In this document: positions 9,968 to 20,599 of the stretch, one piece after another | Numbering within the stretch: position 1 is the first letter of the stretch | Layout of the letters: each line of letters starts with the position of its first letter | Assembly: GCF_016755875.1 (NCBI RefSeq) | Contig: NZ_BNED01000005.1 | Coordinates: 6,787,501-6,851,500 of the forward strand | Reading direction: 5' to 3' | From: Streptomyces spororaveus | Lineage (GTDB): Bacteria; Actinomycetota; Actinomycetes; Streptomycetales; Streptomycetaceae | Length of the DNA: 64,000 nucleotides | Notes under the pieces: model-generated | The model's input: the letters and a program-made list of their open reading frames with translations, nothing else | Told to the model about the DNA's origin: nothing | The model's database searches: none | Translations under genes and position numbers: made by a program

Positions 9968-10186
9968 TTGTTCGCGGGGGGCGGCATGGACGGCATGGAC
10001 GGAAACGGCACCGACGAGGTACTCGCGTCGAAGTGGGACCTCCCCTTCGTCGTCTTCGCCATGGCCAGAGTGACCTTCGGCGGCCTGCCCCTGTGGGCCA
10101 AGGCCCTGATCATCGGAATCCTCGGTTCCGTCATTCTCTGGTACGGGATCACCTGGCGGCGCGAGCGCGGCCGGCGGGCCCGCTGA
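9968..10186 (+). CDS. Small single-span membrane protein between aroE and aroC
   Basis: 72 residues from a TTG start; an ATG 6 codons later is an alternative. Features are a short glycine/aspartate-rich head, a partly hydrophobic segment, and one clear membrane helix (about 43-60, WAKALIIGILGSVILWYGIT) with a positive-inside tail WRRERGRRAR. I do not recognise the family. From memory, a prepilin-peptidase-like gene often occupies this slot in other Streptomyces; none is present here. It could be a remnant or an unrelated small protein. Confidence 0.5.
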   Translation: MFAGGGMDGMDGNGTDEVLASKWDLPFVVFAMARVTFGGLPLWAKALIIGILGSVILWYGITWRRERGRRAR

Positions 10187-10319
10187 CGTCCCGCAACGTC
10201 CGATAGCTGGACCGGGGCCCGATAAACCCCTCCGGACATGGGAGGATCGGGTGAGGCGGGTCCGGGCCGCGCACCCGATCGCGCCGTCGCTGTACCAGGC
10301 GCGAGCATGAGGAGCATCG

Positions 10320-11504
10320 TTGAGCAGGTTGCGTTGGCTGACCGCAGGAGAGTCGCACGGACCGGCACTGGTCGCGACGCTGGAGGGCCTTCCCGCCGGC
10401 GTCCCGGTCACCACCGAGCTGGTGGCCGATCACCTGGCCCGGCGCCGGCTCGGCTATGGCCGCGGTGCCCGGATGAAGTTCGAACAGGACGAGATCACCT
10501 TCCTCGGCGGCGTCCGCCACGGCCTGTCCCAGGGCTCCCCGATCGCGGTCATGATCGGCAACACCGAGTGGCCCAAGTGGGAGACCGTCATGTCGGCCGA
10601 CCCGGTCGACCCCTCGCTGCTCAAGGAAACCGGCCGCAATGCGCCGCTGACCCGTCCGCGCCCCGGCCACGCCGACCTCGCGGGCATGCAGAAGTACGGC
10701 TTCGACGAGGCTCGGCCCATCCTGGAGCGCGCCAGCGCCCGTGAGACCGCCGCCCGCGTCGCCCTCGGCGCCGTCGCCCGCTCCTTCATCAAGGAGGTCG
10801 CCGGCATCGAGATCGTCTCGCACGTGGTCGAACTGGCCGCGGCCAAGGCCCCGTACGGCGTCTACCCGACCCCCGCCGACGTCGACAAGCTCGACGCCGA
10901 CCCGGTGCGCTGCCTCGACGCGGACGCGAGCAAGGCGATGGTCGCGGAGATCGACCAGGCCCACAAGGACGGTGACACCCTCGGCGGCGTCGTCGAGGTG
11001 CTGGCCTACGGAGTCCCGGTCGGCCTCGGCTCGCACGTCCACTGGGACCGCCGGCTCGACGCCCGCCTCGCCGCCGCCCTCATGGGCATCCAGGCCATCA
11101 AGGGCGTCGAGGTCGGCGACGGCTTCGAGCTCGCCCGCGTGCCCGGCTCCAAGGCGCACGACGAGATCGTCTCCACCCCCGAGGGCATCAAGCGCACCTC
11201 CGGCCGCTCAGGCGGCACCGAGGGTGGTCTGACCACCGGCGAACTGCTGCGCGTACGCGCCGCGATGAAGCCCATCGCGACCGTCCCGCGCGCACTGGCG
11301 ACCGTCGACGTGGCCACCGGCGAGGCGACGGTGGCCCACCACCAGCGCTCCGACGTGTGCGCCGTGCCGGCCGCCGGCATCGTCGCCGAGGCCATGGTCG
11401 CCCTCGTCCTGGCCGACGCGGTCGTCGAGAAGTTCGGCGGGGACTCCGTCCCGGAGACCCGCCGCAACGTCCAGGCGTTCCTCGACAACCTGCAGATCCG
11501 GTGA
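10320..11504 (+). CDS. aroC: Chorismate synthase
   Basis: Converts EPSP to chorismate with reduced FMN, the last step of the shikimate pathway. It has 394 residues. Signatures are [16 protein letters not shown] at the N-terminus, [14 protein letters not shown] and [13 protein letters not shown]. The TTG start is supported by GAGGAGC 8 bases upstream and by alignment of the N-terminal signature. Its TGA overlaps the GTG of aroK, beginning a four-gene coupled run. Confidence 0.97.
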   Translation: MSRLRWLTAGESHGPALVATLEGLPAGVPVTTELVADHLARRRLGYGRGARMKFEQDEITFLGGVRHGLSQGSPIAVMIGNTEWPKWETVMSADPVDPSLLKETGRNAPLTRPRPGHADLAGMQKYGFDEARPILERASARETAARVALGAVARSFIKEVAGIEIVSHVVELAAAKAPYGVYPTPADVDKLDADPVRCLDADASKAMVAEIDQAHKDGDTLGGVVEVLAYGVPVGLGSHVHWDRRLDARLAAALMGIQAIKGVEVGDGFELARVPGSKAHDEIVSTPEGIKRTSGRSGGTEGGLTTGELLRVRAAMKPIATVPRALATVDVATGEATVAHHQRSDVCAVPAAGIVAEAMVALVLADAVVEKFGGDSVPETRRNVQAFLDNLQIR

Positions 11505-12019
11505 CGGCCGGACCGCTCGTCGTCCTCGTCGGCCCCATGGGGTCCGGCAAGTCCACGGTGGGGGCGCTGCTCGCCGAGCGGCTCGGCGTCCGCTACCGGG
11601 ACACCGACGCCGACATCGTCGCGGCCCAGGGCAGGCCGATCTCCGACATCTTCGTCGACGAGGGCGAGCCGTACTTCCGTGAGCTGGAGCGGGAGGCGGT
11701 CGCCACCGCCGTCGCCGGGCACACCGGAGTCCTCGCCCTCGGCGGCGGCGCCGTCCTCGACGAGGGCACCCGCGGGCTGCTGGCCGGCCTGCCCGTCGCC
11801 TATCTGTCGATGGACGTCGAGGAAGCCGTACGGCGCGTGGGCCTCGGCGCCGCGCGCCCGCTGCTCGCCGTCAACCCGCGCCGCCAGTGGCGCGAGCTGA
11901 TGGAGGCCAGGCGCCCCCTGTACACCGAAGTCGCGCGCGTCGTCGTGCCCACCGACGACCGCACACCCGAAGAGGTCGCCCAGGCGGTCCTCGACGCTCT
12001 GGAGTTGAAGGACGTATGA
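11501..12019 (+). CDS. aroK: Shikimate kinase
   Basis: Phosphorylates shikimate with ATP. It has 172 residues, usual for AroK. The P-loop is [11 protein letters not shown] at about 11-21, the substrate site has DTDADI, and the GGGAV motif and a lid with ARPLL follow. The GTG start is chosen because it overlaps the aroC stop (GTGA) and gives the normal family length. Its own stop overlaps the aroB start as ATGA. Confidence 0.96.
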   Translation: MTAGPLVVLVGPMGSGKSTVGALLAERLGVRYRDTDADIVAAQGRPISDIFVDEGEPYFRELEREAVATAVAGHTGVLALGGGAVLDEGTRGLLAGLPVAYLSMDVEEAVRRVGLGAARPLLAVNPRRQWRELMEARRPLYTEVARVVVPTDDRTPEEVAQAVLDALELKDV

Positions 12020-13107
12020 CAGACCAGGTGACGCGGATCCACGTCGGCGCGAGCGCCGGACACGACGCGTACGACGTGCTGGTCGGGCGGCAGCTGCTCG
12101 GCGAGCTCGGCTCCCTGATCGGTACGAAGGCCCAGCGGGTCGCCGTGATCCACCCCGAGGCGCTGGCCTCGACCGGTGAGGCACTGCGCGACGACCTGGC
12201 CGAGCAGGGCTACGAGGCGGTCGCCATCCAGGTGCCGAACGCCGAGGAGGCCAAGACGGTCGAGGTGGCCGCCTACTGCTGGAAGGCCCTCGGCCAGTCC
12301 GGCTTCACCCGCACCGACGTGATCGTCGGCGTCGGCGGCGGAGCCACCACCGACCTCGCGGGCTTCGTCGCGGCCAGCTGGCTGCGCGGGGTGCGCTGGG
12401 TCGCCGTACCGACCACCGTCCTCGCGATGGTGGACGCGGCCGTCGGCGGCAAGACCGGCATCAACACCGCCGAGGGCAAGAACCTGGTGGGCGCCTTCCA
12501 CCCGCCGGCCGGTGTGCTCTGCGACCTGGCGGCCCTGGACTCGCTGCCGGTCAACGACTACGTCAGCGGCCTCGCCGAGATCATCAAGGCCGGATTCATC
12601 TCCGACCCGGTGATCCTCGACCTGATCGAGGAGGACCCGGCGGCGGCCCGCACGCCCGAGGGCCCGCACACCGCCGAGCTCATCGTGCGCTCCATCCAGG
12701 TCAAGGCCGACGTGGTCTCCAGCGACCTCAAGGAGTCCGGACTCCGCGAGATCCTCAACTACGGCCACACCCTCGCGCACGCCATCGAGAAGAACGAGCG
12801 CTACAAGTGGCGGCACGGCGCGGCCGTGTCCGTCGGCATGGTCTTCGCCGCCGAGCTCGGCCGCCTCGCGGGCCGCCTCGACGACGCTACGGCCGACCGG
12901 CACAAGGCGGTCCTCGCCTCCGTCGGGCTGCCGCTGACCTACCGCGGCGACCAGTGGTCCAAGCTGCTCCAGACCATGCAGGTCGACAAGAAGTCCCGTG
13001 GCAACCTGCTGCGCTTCATCGTCCTCGACGGGCTGGCCAAGCCGACCGTCCTGGAGGGTCCCGACCCGGCGCACCTGGTCGCCGCGTACGGCGAGGTGTC
13101 GGCGTGA
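12016..13107 (+). CDS. aroB: 3-dehydroquinate synthase
   Basis: Converts DAHP to 3-dehydroquinate using NAD and a divalent metal. It has 363 residues. Visible motifs are [15 protein letters not shown] (dinucleotide site), [19 protein letters not shown], and [12 protein letters not shown] with metal-binding histidines. It is coupled to aroK upstream (ATGA) and aroQ downstream (GTGA). Confidence 0.97.
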   Translation: MTDQVTRIHVGASAGHDAYDVLVGRQLLGELGSLIGTKAQRVAVIHPEALASTGEALRDDLAEQGYEAVAIQVPNAEEAKTVEVAAYCWKALGQSGFTRTDVIVGVGGGATTDLAGFVAASWLRGVRWVAVPTTVLAMVDAAVGGKTGINTAEGKNLVGAFHPPAGVLCDLAALDSLPVNDYVSGLAEIIKAGFISDPVILDLIEEDPAAARTPEGPHTAELIVRSIQVKADVVSSDLKESGLREILNYGHTLAHAIEKNERYKWRHGAAVSVGMVFAAELGRLAGRLDDATADRHKAVLASVGLPLTYRGDQWSKLLQTMQVDKKSRGNLLRFIVLDGLAKPTVLEGPDPAHLVAAYGEVSA

Positions 13108-13544
13108 GCCGCCGCGTGCTCGTGCTGAACGGCCCGAACCTGGGCCGCCTCGGTTCGCGCGAGCCCGATGTGTACGGGGCCACCTCGTACGCGGGCCTGG
13201 TGGAGAGCTGCCGTTCGCTGGGCGAGGAGCTCGGCTTCGACGTCGAGGTCCGCGAGACCAACGACGAGGGCGAACTGATCCGCTGGCTGCACGAGGCGGC
13301 GGACGGGAAGATCCCCGTGGTCATCAACCCGGGGGCCTTCACGCACTACTCGTACGGCATGCGGGACGCGGCCGCGCAGCGCACGGCGCCGCTGATCGAG
13401 GTGCACATCTCGAACCCGTACGCCCGCGAGGAGTTCCGCCACACCTCGGTCATCGCCTCGGTGGCGACCGGGACCGTGGCGGGCTTCGGCATCGGTTCGT
13501 ACCGGCTGGCGCTGCGCGCACTGGCGGACGAGATCTCCGCCTGA
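13104..13544 (+). CDS. aroQ: 3-dehydroquinate dehydratase, type II
   Basis: Dehydrates 3-dehydroquinate to 3-dehydroshikimate; the type II enzyme is a small dodecamer-forming flavodoxin-like protein. It has 146 residues. Key motifs are [18 protein letters not shown] (active-site Arg and Tyr), [12 protein letters not shown] and [18 protein letters not shown] (catalytic His). The GTG start overlaps the aroB stop. It is the last gene of the coupled aro run. Confidence 0.97.
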   Translation: MSRRVLVLNGPNLGRLGSREPDVYGATSYAGLVESCRSLGEELGFDVEVRETNDEGELIRWLHEAADGKIPVVINPGAFTHYSYGMRDAAAQRTAPLIEVHISNPYAREEFRHTSVIASVATGTVAGFGIGSYRLALRALADEISA

Positions 13545-13636
13545 CACCCTGCCTGACGATGCTGGTGGACGGCCGGACCCCGGCAGTCATATAACGTTCT
13601 CGCATCAGTCGCCGGAACGAGACGGAGTGGCAGCGG

Positions 13637-14425
13637 ATGCAGCACGGAGTGGGGAACGGGGGCGCGGCCTGGGGGCAGCCGGGACCGCGTCCGGCGGCGC
13701 CCCCGCAGCCGCCGATACCGCCGGCGCAGGGCTGGCCGGGGTCACCCCCGCCGCAGTCTCCGCACCAGCCGCCCCACCAGCACCATCAGTCGCAGCCGGT
13801 GCCCGCCGTGCCGGAGGCCACCGGGCACATCCCGCTGCCTCCCGCGGGGCCGGGCACCGGCGGGGCGGTCCTCGCCGTCCTGCTGATCGGCCCCGCCGGC
13901 GCGGGCAAGACCACCGTGGCCCGGCACTGGGCCAGCACCCGGCCCGTACCGACCGCGCACGTGAGCCTGGACGACGTCCGGGAGTGGGTCTGCTCCGGCT
14001 TCGCGGACCCCCAGGCCGGCTGGAACGAGCACTCCGAGGCCCAGTACCGGCTCGCCCGCCGCACCTGTGGCTTCGCCGCACGCAACTACCTGGCGAACGG
14101 CATCTCCTGCATCCTGGACGACGCCGTCTTCCCCGACCGGCCCGTGGTCGGCCTCGGCGGCTGGAAGCGGCACGTGGGCCCCACGCTGCTGCCGGTGGTG
14201 CTGCTGCCCGGCCTGGAGATCGTCCTGGAGCGCAACGCGGCCCGTTCCGGCAACCGCCGGCTCTCCGACGAGGAAGTCGCGCGGATCCACGGCCGGATGG
14301 CCGGCTGGTACGGCTCCGGCCTGCCGATCATCGACAACTCCCACCTCGACGTCGAGGGCACCGCCCGCGCCCTCGACGAGGCCCTGGCCCGCGCCCTGGC
14401 CGCCCCCGGCGGCTGGCCCGGGTAG
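13637..14425 (+). CDS. P-loop kinase-like ATPase with proline-rich head
   Basis: 262 residues. The first 70 are low-complexity (proline, glutamine, histidine). The rest is a zeta-toxin/kinase-like P-loop NTPase: Walker A GPAGAGKTTVAR at about 85, SLDDVREW resembling the phosphoryl-acceptor region of small-molecule kinases, ILDDAVFPDR as Walker B-like, and a lid with ERNAARSGNRRLSDEE. The substrate is unknown. It stands alone between aroQ and the M24 gene. Its histidine-rich head could bind metal, but that is speculative. Confidence 0.75.
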   Translation: MQHGVGNGGAAWGQPGPRPAAPPQPPIPPAQGWPGSPPPQSPHQPPHQHHQSQPVPAVPEATGHIPLPPAGPGTGGAVLAVLLIGPAGAGKTTVARHWASTRPVPTAHVSLDDVREWVCSGFADPQAGWNEHSEAQYRLARRTCGFAARNYLANGISCILDDAVFPDRPVVGLGGWKRHVGPTLLPVVLLPGLEIVLERNAARSGNRRLSDEEVARIHGRMAGWYGSGLPIIDNSHLDVEGTARALDEALARALAAPGGWPG

Positions 14426-14508
14426 GGGGTGTCCGGCGGATCAGGGCCGGGGCCCGTCCGGACGCGCTCGCCGGGCCGGATCGGCGGGGCGCTCGTACGC
14501 TCGAAGAC

Positions 14509-15615
14509 ATGTCAGACGTGTACGCCGCCCGCAGGGACCTGCTTCGCGACCGATGCGCCGCCGCGGGGAACGCCGCCGCACTGATCACGCGTCCGGCGAA
14601 CGTCCGCTACCTCTCCGGGGCGTCCCCGCTCGGCGCGGTGCTGCTCGTCGGCCCCACCGAGGACATGCTGTTCTGCGCCGGCGCGCCCACCGGCGAGGTC
14701 GACGAGGGCCGCCTCGACGACCACCTGAACGTCTCCGTCCTGGGCAGTCCCGGCGGCGACCCGGCCGTCGCGGCCGCCGACCTGGCCGCGTCCCGGCGGG
14801 CCGACTCGCTCGCCGTGGAGGAGCACCACCTCACCGTCGGCCGGCACCGGGCCCTGCGCTCCGTCGCGCCCAGACTGCGCCTCGCCGACCTCGGCACCGC
14901 CGTCGAGCAGCAGCGCCTCGTCAAGGACGAGGAGGAGATCGCCTGCCTGCGGATCGCCGCGGAGATCGCCGACCAGGCCCTCGGTGAGCTGCTGGAGTCC
15001 ATCCTCGTCGGGCGCACCGAACGGCACCTCGCCCTGGAGCTGGAACGGCGGCTCGTCGACCACGGGGCGGACGGCCCCGCGTTCCCGACCTCCGTCGGCA
15101 CCGGCCCGCACTCCGGCCGCTCCCGGCACCGGCCCTCCGACCGCAGGGTGGAGGAGGGTGACTTCCTCACGGTGTGCCTGGGCGCCAACTACCGCGGCTA
15201 CCGCTGCGAGATCGGCCGGACCTTCGTGATCGGCACCAGCCCGGCCGACTGGCAGATCGAGCTCTACGACCTCGTCTTCACGGCCCAGCGGGCCGGGCGC
15301 GAAGCCCTGCTGCCGGGGGCCGCGTACCGGGACGTGGACCACGCCGCACGCTCCGTCCTGGACTCCGCGGGGCACTCGGAAGCCCTCGCTCCGTGGACCG
15401 GACACGGAGTGGGCCTCGAAATCGACGAGGACCCGCAGCTTGCACCTACGGCAATGGGTAAACTGGACGCTTGCGTGCCGGTCACCGTCGAACCGGGGGT
15501 TCACCTCCCGGGCCGGGGAGGTGTCCGGATCGATGACACGCTCGTCGTACGCCCCGAGGCGGACGGCGGTCCCGAGCTACTCACCATTACGACCAAGGAG
15601 CTGCTCGCGCTCTAG
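14509..15615 (+). CDS. M24-family aminopeptidase P-like protein with altered metal ligands
   Basis: 368 residues with a creatinase-like N-domain and a pita-bread C-domain as in prolidase and aminopeptidase P. Three of the five canonical metal ligands (D, D, H, E, E) are changed. The position of the first Asp reads Cys ([10 protein letters not shown]), the second reads Glu ([10 protein letters not shown]), His is kept (GHGVGL), the first Glu is kept (TVEPGV), and the last Glu is Asp (VRIDDT). The downstream histidine of the usual VHE segment is also Asp (LEIDED). It lies just before efp, the usual place for a PepQ-type gene. It may be a weak or metal-shifted enzyme, or a pseudo-peptidase. Confidence 0.85.
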   Translation: MSDVYAARRDLLRDRCAAAGNAAALITRPANVRYLSGASPLGAVLLVGPTEDMLFCAGAPTGEVDEGRLDDHLNVSVLGSPGGDPAVAAADLAASRRADSLAVEEHHLTVGRHRALRSVAPRLRLADLGTAVEQQRLVKDEEEIACLRIAAEIADQALGELLESILVGRTERHLALELERRLVDHGADGPAFPTSVGTGPHSGRSRHRPSDRRVEEGDFLTVCLGANYRGYRCEIGRTFVIGTSPADWQIELYDLVFTAQRAGREALLPGAAYRDVDHAARSVLDSAGHSEALAPWTGHGVGLEIDEDPQLAPTAMGKLDACVPVTVEPGVHLPGRGGVRIDDTLVVRPEADGGPELLTITTKELLAL

Positions 15616-15674
15616 CCGGTTCTGCCGGGCTGTGCGCGCACCCGTGGTCTTCCAGTGCAGGAGATTCCGCAACC

Positions 15675-16241
15675 GTGGCTTCCACGAACGACCTCAAGAA
15701 CGGCATGGTGCTGAAGCTCGACGGGGGCCAGCTCTGGTCCGTCGTCGAGTTCCAGCACGTCAAGCCCGGCAAGGGCCCGGCCTTCGTGCGCACCAAGCTC
15801 AAGAACGTGCTCTCGGGCAAGGTCGTCGACAAGACCTTCAACGCCGGCGTCAAGGTCGACACGGCCACCATCGACCGCCGCGACATGCAGTTCTCGTACA
15901 TGGACGGCGACTACTTCGTCTTCATGGACATGGACACCTACGACCAGCTGATGGTCGACCGCAAGGCCGTCGGCGACGCCGCCAACTTCCTGATCGAGGG
16001 CTTCACCGCCTCCGTCGCCCAGCACGAGGGCGAGGTGCTCTACGTCGAGCTCCCGGCCGCGGTCGAGCTCAAGATCCAGCACACCGACCCGGGCGTCCAG
16101 GGCGACCGCTCCACCGGTGGCACCAAGCCCGCCACCCTGGAGACCGGCTACGAGATCCAGGTCCCGCTCTTCATCACCACGGGCGAGACGGTCAAGGTCG
16201 ACACCCGCACCAGCGACTACCTCGGCCGGAAGAGCAACTAA
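15675..16241 (+). CDS. efp: Elongation factor P
   Basis: Binds between the P and E sites of the ribosome and rescues polyproline stalling, relevant here because several neighbouring proteins have proline-rich segments. It has 188 residues and three beta-barrel domains. The domain I tip reads KPGKGPAF with a lysine at the modification position. The domain III signature [12 protein letters not shown] is present. The GTG start fits the conserved N-terminus ASTNDLKNG. nusB follows after 3 bases. Confidence 0.97.
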   Translation: MASTNDLKNGMVLKLDGGQLWSVVEFQHVKPGKGPAFVRTKLKNVLSGKVVDKTFNAGVKVDTATIDRRDMQFSYMDGDYFVFMDMDTYDQLMVDRKAVGDAANFLIEGFTASVAQHEGEVLYVELPAAVELKIQHTDPGVQGDRSTGGTKPATLETGYEIQVPLFITTGETVKVDTRTSDYLGRKSN

Positions 16242-16244
16242 CCC

Positions 16245-16679
16245 GTGGCTGCTCGGAGCAATGCGCGCAAGCGCGCCTTCCAGATCCTTTTCGAGGCCGA
16301 CCAGCGCGGGGTGCCCGTACGCGAGGTCCTCGCGGACTGGATCCGCCTCGCGCGGTCGGACGACCGGCAGCCGCCGGTCAGCGCCTTCACGATGGATCTC
16401 GTCGAGGGTTACGCCGAAAAGGTGAACCGCATCGATGATCTGATCATCACCTACGCCGTGGACTGGGAGCTCGACCGGATGCCGGTCGTGGACCGGAACA
16501 TCGTGCGGCTCGGTGCCTACGAGCTGATCTGGGTGGACGACACCCCGGACGCCGTGGCCATCGACGAGGCCGTCCAGCTGGCCAAGGAGTTCTCGACGGA
16601 CGAGTCCCCCTCGTTCGTGAACGGGCTGCTCGCCCGCTTCAAGGACCTGAAGCCGAGCCTGCGGCGCAGCGAGAGCTGA
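16245..16679 (+). CDS. nusB: Transcription antitermination factor NusB
   Basis: Part of the rRNA antitermination complex with S10 (NusE); binds boxA RNA. It has 144 residues and the all-helical fold signature ARSNARKRAFQILFEAD at the start. YELIWVDDTPDAVAIDEAVQLAK and SFVNGLL follow. It lies 3 bases after efp, so the two are one transcription unit, closed by the hairpins at 16695-16819. Confidence 0.96.
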   Translation: MAARSNARKRAFQILFEADQRGVPVREVLADWIRLARSDDRQPPVSAFTMDLVEGYAEKVNRIDDLIITYAVDWELDRMPVVDRNIVRLGAYELIWVDDTPDAVAIDEAVQLAKEFSTDESPSFVNGLLARFKDLKPSLRRSES

Positions 16680-16694
16680 CCGCACGGCCCAGCG

Positions 16695-16760
16695 CCGGCA
16701 CCGCCATACGGAAGGGCCCGCAACGCACGCGTTGCGGGCCCTTCCGTATGGCGGTGCCGG
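16695..16760. terminator. Very long perfect hairpin between nusB and bldD
   Basis: Arms 16695-16725 and 16730-16760 are perfectly complementary over 31 bp with a 4-base loop. The stem begins CCGGCACCGCC and contains AAGGGCCCGCAACG near the loop. It starts 16 bases after the nusB stop. A bidirectional terminator or RNA-processing structure is most likely. Confidence 0.85.
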
Positions 16761-16777
16761 GCAGCGGAACGAAAAAA

Positions 16778-16819
16778 CCGGCGGGCGCCGGACCCCCGCA
16801 AGGGTCCGGCGCCCGCCGG
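16778..16819. terminator. Second strong hairpin, terminator for bldD side
   Basis: An 18-bp perfect stem (16778-16795 and 16802-16819, starting CCGGCGGGCGCC) with a 6-base loop. It is flanked on the left by AAAAAA (16772-16777), which reads as a T-tract on the minus strand. It therefore fits a rho-independent terminator for bldD, whose stop is about 30 bases away. Confidence 0.85.
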
Positions 16820-16850
16820 TAAACGTTTCTGCTGGTCCGGAGGCCGGGAC

Positions 16851-17351
16851 TCAGAGTTCCTCGTGCGCCACCGCGCGACGGGCATCCGCGTCCAGCACGC
16901 CCCAGCTGATCAGCTGCTCGGTCAGCACCGAGGGGGACTGGTCGTAGATGACGGCCAGGGTGCGCAGGTCGTCCTGGCGGATCGACAGCACCTTGCCGTT
17001 GTAGTCGCCACGCTGGCTCTGGATCGTCGCCGCGTAACGCTGCAGCGGACCGGCCTTCTCGGCCGGGACGCCGGCCAGGCGCTCCAGGTCGAGGCGCAGC
17101 TTCGGCGGCGGCTCGGCGGCCCCGCCGGGAGTCGTACCCGGCAGCAGCTCCTGCACCGGAACCCCGTAGAAGTCCGCCAGCTCGGCAAGACGCTGGACGG
17201 TCACGGCGCGGTCCCCGCGCTCGTAGGAACCGACCACCACGGCCTTCCACCGACCCTGGGACTTCTCCTCGACACCGTGGAGGGAAAGGCCCTGCTGGGT
17301 GCGGATGGCGCGGAGCTTGGCCCCGAGCTGTTTGGCGTATTCGCTGGACAT
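16851..17351 (-). CDS. bldD: Developmental regulator BldD
   Basis: Master repressor of sporulation genes, dimerised by tetrameric cyclic-di-GMP. It has 166 residues. The N-terminal HTH of the Xre type covers about 8-65 (LRAIRTQQGLSLHGVEEKS). The c-di-GMP signature RXD-X8-RXXD is intact: RGD, eight residues, RQDD. The ATG start at 17351 gives the normal family length; upstream in-frame codons are rejected. It is convergent with nusB and divergent from pyrR. A BldD-type box sits about 80 bases upstream, fitting known autorepression. Confidence 0.97.
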   Translation of the reverse strand: MSSEYAKQLGAKLRAIRTQQGLSLHGVEEKSQGRWKAVVVGSYERGDRAVTVQRLAELADFYGVPVQELLPGTTPGGAAEPPPKLRLDLERLAGVPAEKAGPLQRYAATIQSQRGDYNGKVLSIRQDDLRTLAVIYDQSPSVLTEQLISWGVLDADARRAVAHEEL

Positions 17352-17429
17352 AACGCTCCCGGACGCTGTGACGCTGTGACTGGTGGACACTGCGACTACG
17401 TAACTACGTGCGGCTCCGCCGCGCGGCTG

Positions 17430-17444
17430 GTAACTCACTGTGAG
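17430..17444. promoter_or_regulatory. BldD box upstream of bldD
   Basis: GTAACTCACTGTGAG matches the published BldD consensus NTNACNC(A/T)GNGTNAN, as I remember it, at all defined positions but one. It contains the perfect palindrome CTCACTGTGAG, and the outer GTAA and TTAC also pair around a bulge. It lies about 80 bases upstream of the bldD start, consistent with autoregulation. Confidence 0.65.
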
Positions 17445-17590
17445 GTTACGCAGCGTTACTTGGATGCGTCAAGCCGAATGGTCTTCGTCGCCCCCCAGGG
17501 GGTCCCTCCCGGCAGCCCTGTGCGAGCCGTCCCGTACCGGCCCGGTCCGAGCCACCGGCGTCTCCCTGGTACCGTGTGAGGCGTACATCA

Positions 17591-18214
<624 letters not shown>

Positions 18215-18317
18215 ACCGTCCGAGTGACGGGCCCCGGCGGGGCCCGCGCCGAGCCCTGCCCTGCCCGCCCGCCCCCTGCAGCCCGTCTGCCCTCTCCCGA
18301 CCTACGGAGCCATCCAG

Positions 18318-19310
18318 ATGAAGCGCCACCTCATCTCGGCCGCCGACCTCACGCGCGACGACGCCGTCCTGATCCTCGACACCGCCGAGGAGATGGCCCG
18401 TGTCGCGGACCGGCCGATCAAGAAGCTGCCCACCCTGCGCGGCCTCACCGTCGTCAACCTCTTCTTCGAGGACTCGACCCGCACCCGGATCTCCTTCGAG
18501 GCGGCCGCCAAGCGGCTCTCGGCCGACGTCATCAACTTCTCCGCGAAGGGTTCGTCCGTTTCCAAGGGCGAATCCCTGAAGGACACCGCGCTGACCCTGG
18601 AGGCCATGGGCGCCGACGCGGTCGTCATCCGCCACCACGCTTCCGGTGCCCCCTACCGGCTCGCGACCTCCGGCTGGATCGACTCCGCCGTCGTCAACGC
18701 CGGCGACGGCACCCACGAGCACCCCACGCAGGCCCTGCTGGACGCCTTCACCATGCGCCGCCGCCTGGTCGGCCGCGACGCCGGCCTCGGCAAGGACCTG
18801 AACGGCCGCCGCATCACCATCGTCGGCGACGTCCTGCACAGCCGCGTGGCCCGCTCCAACGTCCACCTGCTGCACACCCTCGGCGCCGAGGTCACCCTGG
18901 TGGCCCCGCCCACGCTCGTCCCGATCGGCGTGGAGACCTGGCCCTGCGAGGTCTCGTACAACCTCGACGAGGTGCTGCCGAAGTCCGATGCGGTGATGAT
19001 GCTGCGTGTGCAGCGCGAACGCATGAACGCCGCCTTCTTCCCGACCGAGCGCGAGTACTCCCGCCGGTACGGGCTCGACGGCGACCGCATGGCGAAAATG
19101 CCCGAGCACGCCATCGTGATGCACCCCGGCCCGATGAACCGCGGCATGGAGATCACCGCCCAGGTCGCCGACTCCGACCGCTGCACGGCCGTCGAGCAGG
19201 TCGCCAACGGCGTCTCCACCCGGATGGCCGTCCTGTACCTGCTGCTCGGAGGCTCCGAGCCCGCCGTCACCACCACCCCCGCCGCCGCGCGTACCGAGGA
19301 GAGCAAGTAA
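18318..19310 (+). CDS. pyrB: Aspartate carbamoyltransferase catalytic chain
   Basis: Joins carbamoyl phosphate and aspartate, the first committed pyrimidine step. It has 330 residues. The carbamoyl-phosphate motif [12 protein letters not shown] is near residue 50, followed by [39 protein letters not shown] and [11 protein letters not shown]. The 103-base gap from pyrR holds a small GGGCCCC/GGGGCCC hairpin at about 18230, possibly modulating readthrough. pyrC starts 2 bases after the stop. Confidence 0.97.
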   Translation: MKRHLISAADLTRDDAVLILDTAEEMARVADRPIKKLPTLRGLTVVNLFFEDSTRTRISFEAAAKRLSADVINFSAKGSSVSKGESLKDTALTLEAMGADAVVIRHHASGAPYRLATSGWIDSAVVNAGDGTHEHPTQALLDAFTMRRRLVGRDAGLGKDLNGRRITIVGDVLHSRVARSNVHLLHTLGAEVTLVAPPTLVPIGVETWPCEVSYNLDEVLPKSDAVMMLRVQRERMNAAFFPTEREYSRRYGLDGDRMAKMPEHAIVMHPGPMNRGMEITAQVADSDRCTAVEQVANGVSTRMAVLYLLLGGSEPAVTTTPAAARTEESK

Positions 19311-19312
19311 CC

Positions 19313-20599
19313 ATGAGCAAGATCCTTATCCGTGGCGCGAAGGTACTCGGCGGCGAGGCGCAGGACGTCCTGATCGACGGCGAGACCATCGCCGAGGTCG
19401 GGCCGAACCTCTCCGCCGAGGGTGCGACCGTCATCGAGGCCGAGGGCCAGGTCCTCCTCCCCGGCCTCGTCGACCTCCACACCCACCTGCGCGAGCCCGG
19501 CCGCGAGGACTCCGAGACCGTCCTCACCGGCACCCGCGCCGCCGCCTCCGGCGGATACACCGCCGTGTTCGCCATGGCGAACACCTTCCCGGTCGCCGAC
19601 ACCGCCGGCGTCGTCGAGCAGGTCTGGCGCCTGGGCAAGGAGTCCGGCTACTGCGACGTGCAGCCCATCGGCGCCGTCACCGTCGGCCTGGAGGGCAAGC
19701 AGCTCTCCGAGCTCGGCGCCATGCACGAGTCCGCCGCCAACGTCACCGTCTTCTCCGACGACGGCAAGTGCGTCGACGACGCCGTGATCATGCGCCGTGC
19801 CCTGGAGTACGTGAAGGCCTTCGGCGGCGTCGTCGCCCAGCACGCCCAGGAGCCCCGCCTCACCGAGGGCGCCCAGATGAACGAGGGCATCGTCTCCGCC
19901 GAACTCGGTCTCGGCGGCTGGCCGGCCGTCGCCGAGGAGTCGATCATCGCCCGCGACGTCCTGCTCGCCGAGCACGTCGGCTCCCGCGTCCACATCTGCC
20001 ACCTCTCCACCGCCGGATCCGTCGAGATCGTCCGCTGGGCCAAGTCCCGCGGCATCGACGTCACCGCCGAGGTCACCCCGCACCACCTCCTCCTCACCGA
20101 GGAGCTCGTCCGCTCGTACAACGCCGTCTACAAGGTCAACCCGCCGCTGCGCACCGAGCGCGACGTCATGGCCCTGCGCGAGGCGCTCGCCGACGGCACG
20201 ATCGACATCGTCGCCACCGACCACGCCCCGCACCCGCACGAGGACAAGGACTGCGAGTGGGCCGCCGCCGCCATGGGCATGGTCGGCCTGGAGACCGCGC
20301 TGTCCGTCGTCCAGCAGACGATGGTCGAGACCGGACTGCTCGACTGGGCGGGCGTCGCCGAGCGGATGTCCTTCGCCCCGGCGCGCATCGGCAGCCTGGC
20401 GGGCCACGGCCGTCCCGTCTCGGCAGGTGAACCCGCGAACCTGACCTTGGTCGATACCTCGTACCGTGGTGTCGTGGACCCCGCACACTTCGCCTCCCGC
20501 AGCCGCAACACGCCTTACGAGGGCCGTGAGCTGCCGGGGCGCGTCACTCATACCTTCCTGCGGGGCCGGGCAACGGTCGTGGACGGGAAACTGGCGTGA
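19313..20599 (+). CDS. pyrC: Dihydroorotase
   Basis: Cyclises carbamoyl aspartate to dihydroorotate. It has 428 residues, the large amidohydrolase type. Metal-site motifs are [15 protein letters not shown] near 60, [17 protein letters not shown] and [13 protein letters not shown]. The ATG lies 2 bases after the pyrB stop. The stop overlaps the GTG of the next gene, so the middle of the operon is tightly coupled. Confidence 0.97.
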   Translation: MSKILIRGAKVLGGEAQDVLIDGETIAEVGPNLSAEGATVIEAEGQVLLPGLVDLHTHLREPGREDSETVLTGTRAAASGGYTAVFAMANTFPVADTAGVVEQVWRLGKESGYCDVQPIGAVTVGLEGKQLSELGAMHESAANVTVFSDDGKCVDDAVIMRRALEYVKAFGGVVAQHAQEPRLTEGAQMNEGIVSAELGLGGWPAVAEESIIARDVLLAEHVGSRVHICHLSTAGSVEIVRWAKSRGIDVTAEVTPHHLLLTEELVRSYNAVYKVNPPLRTERDVMALREALADGTIDIVATDHAPHPHEDKDCEWAAAAMGMVGLETALSVVQQTMVETGLLDWAGVAERMSFAPARIGSLAGHGRPVSAGEPANLTLVDTSYRGVVDPAHFASRSRNTPYEGRELPGRVTHTFLRGRATVVDGKLA

